DNA of 11,817 bases. Origin: an uncultured Planctomycetaceae bacterium. GTDB taxonomy: Bacteria; Planctomycetota; Planctomycetia; Planctomycetales; Planctomycetaceae. A program made the translations under genes and the position numbers. The DNA lies in assembly GCA_937952455.1 (NCBI GenBank), contig CALFYU010000145.1, forward strand, positions 1 to 11,817, read 5' to 3'. Positions 6,732 to 11,817 of this stretch are shown piece by piece. The notes beneath the pieces were generated by a model. That model ran no database searches, was not told the DNA's origin, and was given only the letters and a program-made list of their open reading frames with translations. Position 1 is the first letter of the stretch. Each line of letters opens with the position of its first letter.

Positions 6732-8111
6732 ATGCAACCACGGATTCAAATGACCGGACTCTGTTGTGCGCTCCTCCTCGTATGGTTGGTGAACGACGGC
6801 GCCGGATCCGAACGCCGCCACACCCCGCTGGTCAACGCCGTTCAACGCGTTGAACAGTCGGTCGTGAACATCCATACCGAAAAGACACAACCCAAGGACC
6901 CCGTGTTCGGCACTCCCAAAACAGTCAACGGGATGGGAACCGGCGTGATCGTCGACGAGCGGGGCTACATCGTCACCAACGAGCACGTGATTCACAACGT
7001 CGATCAAGACGCGATCCGCGTCGAGTTGCTCAACGGCAAACAAGCAAACGCCAAAGTCATTTCCTTCGACAGCCGGCACGACTTGGCGATCATCAAAGTC
7101 GACATGGGACAGCCGCTTCCCGTGGCCCCGTTTGGGACCTCCTGCGACCTGATGCGGGGTGAGACCGTCTTCGCCGTCGGCAACGCCTTTGGATACACTC
7201 ACACGATCACCCGCGGCATCATCAGCGCCTTGGGCCGCGACGTCGAAGTCAACGAAAAAATCGGCTACAAGAACCTGATTCAAACCGACGCCAGCATCAA
7301 TCCCGGCAACAGCGGCGGACCGCTGGTCAATCTGGACGGCGAGGTGATCGGCATCAACGTCGCCATCCGCGCCGGCGCACAGCGGATCGGCTTTACAATT
7401 CCGATTAATGACGCCCTGCAGACAATCGCACGTCTGCTGGACAACGAAAAGTTCGGGACGTACCACTGCCTCGAAACGCAAGACGTCAAGACACCCGAAA
7501 CAAAGAAGCTGGTCGTCAGCGGCGCGCACTCCGGTAGCCCGTCCGCTCAGGCGGGGCTGCTCGCCGGCGACGAAGTCCTCAAAGCGGGGGACGTGGCCAT
7601 CTCCGATCGCGCCGACTTTGAACGGGCATTGTTAGGCATCTCGCCCGGAAACGAAGTGCCGATCACGGTCCGCCGCAACGACGCCGAAGTCGCCCTCAAA
7701 ATCCGGGTGGGACGCAACGGCGAACGGCCGCTGACGAATATCGTCGCCCGCGCCAACAACGGAGAGACGCCGCAGCAAATGGTCTGGCGGATTTTGGGAC
7801 TGCGGTTCCGCACCGTCGCCCAGAACCAACTGCCCAACAAGTATCAAAAACACTACAAGGGCGGATTGCAGGTGATTGAAGTCCGTCAGGGCGGTCCGGC
7901 GGCCGCGATTGGCGTGGAGTCCGGCGACGTTGTAGTCGGCTTGGCCCTGTGGGAAGCCTGCAAAATCACTCACGTGACCTACGCTCTGAATCAACAACGA
8001 AAGTTCATCGATCCCAACGCCCCCGCCAGCGAACTGTCACCGGTGAAGTGCCATATCATTCGCGGTGAGGAGATCATCGAAAAGGCCTTGCAACTTTCAC
8101 TGCAGGATTAA
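6732..8111 (+). CDS. HtrA/DegP-type serine protease with two PDZ-like regions
   Basis: This is an exported trypsin-fold protease of 459 residues that degrades or checks misfolded proteins in the cell envelope. Residues about 7-25 form a hydrophobic signal peptide or anchor (GLCCALLLVWLV). The catalytic triad is intact: H85 in TNEHVI, D117 in SRHDLAIIKV and S194 in NPGNSGGPLV, with the GxxVFAVGNAFG strand between. A first PDZ domain follows at about 255-328 (AQAGLLAGDEVLKAGD), and a second, more divergent PDZ-like region at about 350-455 (KGGLQVIEVRQGGPAAAIGVESGDVVVGL). This is the DegP/HtrA order of protease, PDZ1, PDZ2. A weak GAGAAG lies 10 nt before the ATG; a second ATG at residue 7 would still leave a signal peptide. 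The gene appears monocistronic, with a strong terminator 70 bp past its stop. The large opposite-strand frame here is a shadow. Confidence 0.93.
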   Translation: MQPRIQMTGLCCALLLVWLVNDGAGSERRHTPLVNAVQRVEQSVVNIHTEKTQPKDPVFGTPKTVNGMGTGVIVDERGYIVTNEHVIHNVDQDAIRVELLNGKQANAKVISFDSRHDLAIIKVDMGQPLPVAPFGTSCDLMRGETVFAVGNAFGYTHTITRGIISALGRDVEVNEKIGYKNLIQTDASINPGNSGGPLVNLDGEVIGINVAIRAGAQRIGFTIPINDALQTIARLLDNEKFGTYHCLETQDVKTPETKKLVVSGAHSGSPSAQAGLLAGDEVLKAGDVAISDRADFERALLGISPGNEVPITVRRNDAEVALKIRVGRNGERPLTNIVARANNGETPQQMVWRILGLRFRTVAQNQLPNKYQKHYKGGLQVIEVRQGGPAAAIGVESGDVVVGLALWEACKITHVTYALNQQRKFIDPNAPASELSPVKCHIIRGEEIIEKALQLSLQD

Positions 8112-8181
8112 GTCCCCCGCCGCCCGCGTGAGACGAGGACCGTCATCATCTTCGTCGATCATGCCGCGGCGACTCAATTCG

Positions 8182-8229
8182 ACGCCGGAGCAGTGCGCCG
8201 CCGTGGTTCGCACTGCTCCGGCGTTTTTT
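8182..8229 (+). terminator. Rho-independent terminator of the HtrA gene
   Basis: A perfect 16-bp stem (8182-8197 paired with 8209-8224) encloses an 11-nt loop and is followed by a run of six T (8224-8229), the first of which is the last base of the stem. It begins 70 bp after the HtrA stop codon. On the minus strand no T-run follows, so it acts on rightward transcription and insulates thiL. Confidence 0.93.
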
Positions 8230-8271
8230 CGCAGATCTGGCGCGTAATCGTTCTCACCCGATCACGATCGA

Positions 8272-8301
8272 GGGTGCCATCTGGCGGCTTGCCCGCCAGT
8301 G
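8272..8301 (-). repeat. REP-like hairpin, copy 1 (minus orientation)
   Basis: Read on the minus strand it begins CA, then arm CTGGCGG, loop GCAAG, arm CCGCCAG, and ends with GCACCC. It matches copy 2 at 8345-8373 in arms, loop and flanks but in the opposite orientation. A 7-bp GC-rich stem with a 5-nt xCAAG loop, lying outside genes, is characteristic of repetitive extragenic palindromes. Confidence 0.6.
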
Positions 8302-8344
8302 CCGATTGAGGCGCGTTGCTCCTAACCGCATTGGTCATCGCGCG

Positions 8345-8373
8345 CACTGCTGGACAAGCCAGCAGCAGCACCC
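8345..8373 (+). repeat. REP-like hairpin, copy 2 (plus orientation)
   Basis: It begins CA, then arm CTGCTGG, loop ACAAG, arm CCAGCAG, and ends with GCACCC. The arm differences from copy 1 are matched on both sides of the stem (GC against CT, and GC against AG), so pairing is kept while sequence changes. That compensatory pattern argues the hairpin itself is selected or templated. Confidence 0.6.
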
Positions 8374-8393
8374 GGCGCATCGCAGTCCGCGGC

Positions 8394-8422
8394 TTCACAG
8401 TGCAGCGAAGGCAGCTTACAAT
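8394..8422 (+). promoter_or_regulatory. Sigma70-type promoter of thiL
   Basis: TTCACA (8394-8399, five of six matching TTGACA), an exact 17-bp spacer, then TACAAT (8417-8422, five of six matching TATAAT). Transcription would start near 8429-8430, immediately before the ATG at 8431, so the mRNA would be leaderless for that start or carry a ~40-nt leader for the GTG at 8470. Confidence 0.6.
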
Positions 8423-8430
8423 TTCAGGCG

Positions 8431-9402
8431 ATGCCATCTACCCCTGATCCCTATCCAAGGTCGCCTTCAGTGTCCACCGGCCGGCATGAATTTGAATTGA
8501 TCAATTGGATTCGCAGCCAAGCGCGTCCACACGATCGGCTCCGCCTGGGGATCGGCGACGACACGGCCTCCCTGGCATTTCCCGATCCGGCGAATTGCCT
8601 CGTAACGGTGGACATGCTGATGGAGGGGGTGCACTTCACGATTCCCCCGGCAACGCCCCGTCAAATCGGCCGCAAGGCCCTGGGTGTGAATCTGAGCGAC
8701 ATCGCCGCCATGGCGGGCCGACCACTGGCGGCGGTGATCAGTCTCGCCTTGCCCCGCGGACGGCCGTCAGGGTTCGTCGAGGAGCTATACGCCGGGATCG
8801 CCGACATGGCCGAGCGGTTCCACGTGGCAATCGCTGGCGGGGACACCAACAGTTGGCAAGGTCCGCTAGTGATCAGCATCACCGTCCTGGGCGAAGCGAC
8901 CGGACGCGGCGCGGTCACCCGCAGCGGCGCGCAGCCGGGCGATCACCTGTTCGTCACCGGAGATCTGGGCGGCAGCCTGGCGGGTAAGCATCTCGATTTC
9001 ACCCCCCGCATCAACGAAGCACTGGCGTTGCACGAACGGGTTGACCTGCATGCGATGATCGACCTCAGCGACGGACTGGCGTCCGATTTGGCGCATATCG
9101 TCGCCGAAAGCCGCGTGGGCGCGATCCTGGACGAGGCGGCCATTCCGGTCAGCGAAGCGGCCCGCGCCGCCGCCGAAAACGACGGCCGTTCCGCCTGGGA
9201 ACACGCACTCGCCGATGGCGAGGACTTCGAACTGTTATTCGCCGTTGCGCCCGCTGACGGACAGCGGCTGCTCGACGATCCCCCGCCCGGCATCTCGCTG
9301 TCCCGCATCGGCACCGTCGTCGAAGGGGGCGAGATCAGATTGCGCCATGCAACGGGCGACGTGGTTCCCCTAGCGGTGTCGGGATATCGCCATTTGCTAT
9401 AA
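8431..9402 (+). CDS. thiL: Thiamine-monophosphate kinase
   Basis: ThiL phosphorylates thiamine monophosphate with ATP to thiamine diphosphate, the last step of cofactor synthesis, in the cytoplasm. The protein is 323 residues, normal for the family. The PurM/AIR-synthase-like motifs appear in order: HEFELI at 19-24, LGIGDDTA at 39-46, VTVDMLMEGVHF at 58-69, KALGVNLSDIAAMAG at 82-96, AGGDT at 135-139, ITVLGE at 150-155, GDHLFVTGDLGG at 170-181, MIDLSDGLASDL at 209-220 and GEDFELLF at 263-270. The Asp-rich metal-binding positions are all kept. Start: the first ATG (8431) sits at the predicted transcription start, whereas GTG at 8470 (residue 14) has AAGG 9 nt upstream and begins just before the conserved EFELI block, as in E. 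coli ThiL. The GTG start (310 residues) may be the true one. tsaE follows 52 bp downstream. Confidence 0.94.
   Translation: MPSTPDPYPRSPSVSTGRHEFELINWIRSQARPHDRLRLGIGDDTASLAFPDPANCLVTVDMLMEGVHFTIPPATPRQIGRKALGVNLSDIAAMAGRPLAAVISLALPRGRPSGFVEELYAGIADMAERFHVAIAGGDTNSWQGPLVISITVLGEATGRGAVTRSGAQPGDHLFVTGDLGGSLAGKHLDFTPRINEALALHERVDLHAMIDLSDGLASDLAHIVAESRVGAILDEAAIPVSEAARAAAENDGRSAWEHALADGEDFELLFAVAPADGQRLLDDPPPGISLSRIGTVVEGGEIRLRHATGDVVPLAVSGYRHLL
8457..8460 (+). promoter_or_regulatory. Possible ribosome binding site for an alternative thiL start
   Basis: AAGG followed by 9 nt and the in-frame GTG at 8470. It is short, but better than anything before the ATG at 8431, which has only CAGG 3 nt away. 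Confidence 0.4.
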
Positions 9403-9403
9403 T
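9395..9403 (+). promoter_or_regulatory. Extended -10 promoter for tsaE, overlapping the thiL stop codon
   Basis: TGC immediately before a perfect TATAAT (9398-9403) forms an extended -10 element. No good -35 is seen at 17 bp, which extended -10 promoters often tolerate. The TAA stop of thiL lies inside the hexamer. A start near 9410 would give tsaE a ~45-nt leader. Confidence 0.5.
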
Positions 9404-9454
9404 CGTCGCGTATAGGCACTCTCGCCATCCTCGAAAAAACCAATAGGTCTCGCC

Positions 9455-9973
9455 GTGTCCGGCTCCGAATCACCTCCGCCGACAGCTTGGACTTTCACGT
9501 CGGCTTCCGAAGAGGAAACGGCCGCACTAGGCGCCGCCGTCGGCCGCAGCGCCCGGGCCGGGGCCGTGATTGCGTTGGTGGGGAATCTCGGCGCCGGAAA
9601 AACGCGGATTGCGCGGGCCATCGCCGAGGCGCTCGGCGTCGATCCGAAACTCGTCACCAGCCCCACGTTCGTTCTCATCCAGGAATACGACGGGCGGCTG
9701 CCGGTCTTTCATTTCGATACTTACCGCTTGGGCAGCGTTGACGAGTTTCTCGACTTGGGGGTCGATGAATATTTCGAAGTCGGCGGAGTCTGCCTCGTCG
9801 AATGGGCCGACCGGGTCGCCGGTGTGTTGCCCCAAGACGTGCTGCGCATCGAAATTGACATCACCGACGTATCTGCACGCACGTTTCGTATATCCGCCCA
9901 CGGGCCGCTCGCACAGTCGATGCTCGATGCCGTCGCGGTCGACGTTGCGGAATCAACTCGTGAAAACGGCTAA
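9455..9973 (+). CDS. tsaE: tRNA threonylcarbamoyladenosine biosynthesis ATPase TsaE
   Basis: TsaE (YjeE) is a small cytoplasmic ATPase that works with TsaB and TsaD, using the threonylcarbamoyl-AMP made by TsaC, to form t6A at position 37 of tRNAs reading ANN codons. The protein is 172 residues, at the long end for a family usually near 150-170. The Walker A motif is GNLGAGKT (43-50), the switch-like SPTFVLIQEY is at 69-78, FHFDTYRL at 85-92 and the Walker B-like CLVEWADRV at 113-121; these are the hallmark blocks in order. A ~20-residue N-terminal extension precedes the first conserved strand. The GTG start has a weak AGG about 7 nt upstream; no ATG in frame fits before the Walker motif. It follows thiL by 52 bp and may use its own extended -10 promoter. 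The gene converges with the DUF1501 gene with only 13 bp between stops. Confidence 0.93.
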   Translation: MSGSESPPPTAWTFTSASEEETAALGAAVGRSARAGAVIALVGNLGAGKTRIARAIAEALGVDPKLVTSPTFVLIQEYDGRLPVFHFDTYRLGSVDEFLDLGVDEYFEVGGVCLVEWADRVAGVLPQDVLRIEIDITDVSARTFRISAHGPLAQSMLDAVAVDVAESTRENG

Positions 9974-9986
9974 GCACGGAAGCGTA

Positions 9987-11360
9987 TTACAGCAATTCCG
10001 AAATCGGAGTCGGGTCATCCAACACGGGGGTCGGGCGGCCGCGGTGGTCCAATAGGTGCAGCGCCGGGTCGATTCCCAATGCCTCGTAGATCGTCGCGTG
10101 AATGTGCTCCGGTCGCACAGGACGCGTGAGCGGCGCATAACCCTTGCTATCGGTCGCTCCGACGATCTGGCCGCCGCGAATGCCGCCGCCGCCCAGCAGG
10201 CAAAACATCGAGGCGCCCCAGTGGTCGCGGCCGGGAGTGCCCTGACTCAGCGGCGGTCCGCCGTTGCCGCCGTCATTCATCCGCGGCGTGCGGCTGAATT
10301 CGCCGCAGAGAACCACCATCGTGCTCTCTAACATCCCCCGCTGGTCCAGGTCTTTAAACAGGCCATAGACGGCGGAATCGACGAGTGGCAGATAACTGTT
10401 CATGCCCGATTCGAGATTCCAGTGATGGTCCCAGCCACCGAAATGGCAGGTGACGAATCGCGCACCGGCCTCCACCAATCGCCGGGCGAGCAACGTGCTT
10501 TGGCCCCAGGAATGCCGCCCGTACAGATCGCGGATGCGCGGATCCTCTCTCCCCAGGTCAAACGCCTCACGTGCCCGTTTGCCGGAGACAAACTCGAACG
10601 CGCTGCGGTCGAAGCGGTCCATGGCGTTGTAGGTCGCCGTCTTTTCGGCATTGCGGGGAATCTTGTCCAACTCCGACAACAGCCCCCGGCGATCCTCCAG
10701 CCGCGATAGTGTCAACCCTGAAGCGAGATTCAGGTTCTGGACTTGGAAATCGTCCTTGTTGGGGTCCCCTTCGGTTTGAAACGGATCATGCTGCACACCC
10801 AACCAGTTTCCGCCGAAATATCCGGGACGCAGTCCGATGCTGCTGGCGACCGGTACGCTGATGTAACTGGGAATGCCGGGACTACGCGAACCCAACTCGC
10901 GCGTGATCACCGAACCGAGGGAAGGAAACTTGCCGGTGTTGTCGCCACCGCTGACCCCCATGTCTTTGGAGGTCAACATGCGATGTCCGCCGGCGAAGTG
11001 GTCGCCGGTTCCGTGATAGAGCGAACGCACGATGGAAAACTTGTCGGCGATCCGCGCTTGTTTGGGAAACAATTCGCTGATGTCGAATCCGGGCACGTTG
11101 GTGCGGATCGGATTCCAGATCCCGCGAATCTCCGCGGGCGCCTCGGGCTTCAAGTCGTAGAGGTCCAAGTGCCCCGGACCGCCGTCGAGCCACAACAGAA
11201 TTACCGAGCGGTCGCGCCGGTTGGATGCGGCGTTTTCCGAGGCTCGCAGCACGTCAGCCAAACTCGCGGTCGCCATACCGGCGACGCCCAGTTGCACAAA
11301 GCTGCGGCGGCTCATTCCGTCGCAGTACTTCTTGCTGTTGCCCAAATCAATTCGCAACAT
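9987..11360 (-). CDS. Tat-exported DUF1501 family protein
   Basis: This 457-residue protein belongs to DUF1501 (PF07394), abundant in planctomycetes and related to the alkaline phosphatase/sulfatase fold; its reaction is not established. A twin-arginine signal lies at residues 16-20 (MSRRSF, R18-R19), followed by a hydrophobic stretch (QLGVAGMATASLADVL), so it is probably exported folded. Likely metal-binding or catalytic blocks: LWLDGGPGHLDLYD at about 57-69, GTGDHFAGGHRM at 117-128, CHFGGWDHHW at 305-314, GEFSRTPRM at 353-361 and GRDHWGA at 377-383. The frame is open upstream to a GTG at 11426, but the ATG at 11360 is preferred because GGAG in a GGGGAGAGG string lies 8 nt before it and the longer form would bury the Tat signal. 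DUF1501 genes are often next to DUF1549/DUF1553 cytochrome-like genes; no such partner is seen here. Confidence 0.92.
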   Translation of the reverse strand: MLRIDLGNSKKYCDGMSRRSFVQLGVAGMATASLADVLRASENAASNRRDRSVILLWLDGGPGHLDLYDLKPEAPAEIRGIWNPIRTNVPGFDISELFPKQARIADKFSIVRSLYHGTGDHFAGGHRMLTSKDMGVSGGDNTGKFPSLGSVITRELGSRSPGIPSYISVPVASSIGLRPGYFGGNWLGVQHDPFQTEGDPNKDDFQVQNLNLASGLTLSRLEDRRGLLSELDKIPRNAEKTATYNAMDRFDRSAFEFVSGKRAREAFDLGREDPRIRDLYGRHSWGQSTLLARRLVEAGARFVTCHFGGWDHHWNLESGMNSYLPLVDSAVYGLFKDLDQRGMLESTMVVLCGEFSRTPRMNDGGNGGPPLSQGTPGRDHWGASMFCLLGGGGIRGGQIVGATDSKGYAPLTRPVRPEHIHATIYEALGIDPALHLLDHRGRPTPVLDDPTPISELL

Positions 11361-11365
11361 CGCCG

Positions 11366-11374
11366 CCTCTCCCC
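11366..11374 (-). promoter_or_regulatory. Shine-Dalgarno of the DUF1501 gene
   Basis: The minus strand reads GGGGAGAGG, with its GGAG core 8 nt from the ATG at 11360. It favours this start over the in-frame GTG at 11426. Confidence 0.65.
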
Positions 11375-11446
11375 AAACGGATTTCGGGCGAACCGCCCGA
11401 GGTGTTACTTGCGGGCCAAACAACACATAGCGCTTTGTTGATATGA

Positions 11447-11476
11447 ATTCTACACAGATCGTTGAAACCGCTGCAA
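11447..11476 (-). promoter_or_regulatory. Candidate promoter of the DUF1501 gene
   Basis: On the minus strand TTGCAG (three of six matching the -35 consensus), an 18-bp spacer, then TAGAAT (five of six matching the -10 consensus). The start would fall near 11440, about 80 nt before the chosen ATG. The -35 match is poor. Confidence 0.3.
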
Positions 11477-11559
11477 TCCGACCTAGGGAAAATCCGACAC
11501 ATTGCGGGCCACGGCGACCCCGATTTGCGTCAATCGTGCGGAAAACGGCTCTGAATCAC

Positions 11560-11594
11560 AAAAAACGTGCCACCCATGCCCTGATTGGTCCGGC
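11560..11594 (-). terminator. Weak candidate terminator after the RibD-C gene
   Basis: On the minus strand a bulged stem (GCC-gg-ACC paired with GGT-GGC) is followed by ACG and six T. The bulge and the 3-nt gap before the T-run make it weak. It sits about 30-60 bp after the RibD-C stop. If it does not work, the DUF1501 gene could be transcribed by read-through. Confidence 0.25.
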
Positions 11595-11621
11595 CTCCCC
11601 TCAAGCCTGACCCCGGATACC

Positions 11622-11816
11622 TCAAGCCTCCTTCACGATGCGATACTTCGTCTGCACAAACCCGTTGCCATAGGTACGGGTCCATTGGTGCGAGAGCCGG
11701 ACGTCGTGGTCAACTGCACCAAACAGGGGAATCCCCTCACCCAACAAGACCGGCAGCCGCGTGACCGTCATGTCCTCAATCAGACCGGCCCGCAGAAACC
11801 GGCGAATCGTCTCGCA
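11622..11816 (-). CDS. RibD C-terminal domain / dihydrofolate-reductase-like protein, C-terminal end (5' end outside window)
   Basis: The last 64 residues of a minus-strand gene run off the right edge. The segment FLRAGLIEDMTVTRLPVLLG, then EGIPLFG and later TYGNGFVQTKYRI, matches the C-terminal pattern of the RibD-C family (the dihydrofolate-reductase-like reductase fold, including YyaP/YwjB-like proteins), where a 'leu-ile-asp/glu-glu/asp' strand precedes P-V-LLG-x-G-I-P-LF. Such stand-alone proteins probably reduce a substrate with NADPH; most have unknown substrates, and a riboflavin role should not be assumed from the domain alone. The stop is TGA at 11622-11624. The frame reaches the window edge without a stop. 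The gene lies upstream of, and on the same strand as, the DUF1501 gene, with 261 bp between. Confidence 0.78.
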   Translation of the reverse strand, partial: CETIRRFLRAGLIEDMTVTRLPVLLGEGIPLFGAVDHDVRLSHQWTRTYGNGFVQTKYRIVKEA

Positions 11817-11817
11817 T

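Larger units (their letters stand above)
8112..8430. other. Intergenic region between the HtrA gene and thiL
   Basis: These 319 bp contain, in order, a long-stem terminator, two related REP-like hairpins in opposite orientation and a promoter abutting thiL; each is listed separately. No coding frame with recognisable features was seen. Confidence 0.7.

Noticed and set aside
6510..7529. A 339-codon open frame on the minus strand over the 5' half of the HtrA gene
   Set aside because: The opposite strand encodes an intact protease with a catalytic triad. The translation looks low in complexity and family-free.
10743..11441. A 232-codon open frame on the plus strand opposite the DUF1501 gene
   Set aside because: It is a shadow of a well-supported gene with an intact Tat signal and conserved blocks.
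11599..11629. Direct repeat CCTCAAGCCT, two copies 21 bp apart, at the end of the RibD-C gene
   Set aside because: It has two 10-bp copies only, no further unit and no associated mobile element; probably chance or a small local duplication.

Overview
The window looks like chromosomal housekeeping DNA from a planctomycete. The evidence is protein family content: a Tat-exported DUF1501 protein, a GyrA of the form seen in the Planctomycetes-Verrucomicrobia-Chlamydiae group (PSQRRIL, GDTSGNYHPH), an exported HtrA-type protease with two C-terminal PDZ-like regions, and few strong Shine-Dalgarno sites. No phage, IS element, CRISPR array, tRNA or rRNA was seen.

Layout, left to right. (1) Positions 2-487, plus strand: the 3' end of a very GC-rich PD40/TolB-like beta-propeller gene whose base composition breaks off sharply at its stop codon. 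(2) 540-3209, minus strand: gyrA, with a TTG start, a strong Shine-Dalgarno and its own terminator. (3) A 600 bp non-coding gap separating gyrA from a plus-strand pair: a universal stress protein and an SLC13/DASS anion:Na+ symporter, 39 bp apart and probably co-transcribed. (4) A small minus-strand TPR protein, convergent with the symporter, and divergent from an HtrA-type protease that ends in a 16-bp-stem terminator. (5) A short intergenic stretch with two related REP-like hairpins in inverted orientation and a good sigma70-type promoter, leading into thiL and tsaE. (6) A minus-strand DUF1501 protein ending 13 bp from tsaE. (7) At the right edge, the C-terminal 64 codons of a RibD-C/dihydrofolate-reductase-like protein on the minus strand.

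The genes do not form one pathway. They are small, mostly unrelated units: DNA topology (gyrA), stress and transport (USP plus SLC13), envelope protein quality control (HtrA), thiamine diphosphate synthesis (thiL), tRNA t6A modification (tsaE), and an exported planctomycete-type protein of unknown role (DUF1501).

I do not see a previously undescribed multi-gene system. The most interesting signals are the altered quinolone-pocket region of GyrA, the inverted pair of REP-like hairpins, the thiL promoter that makes the first ATG essentially leaderless, a perfect extended -10 element embedded in the thiL stop codon, and the composition break and possible frameshift at the left edge.
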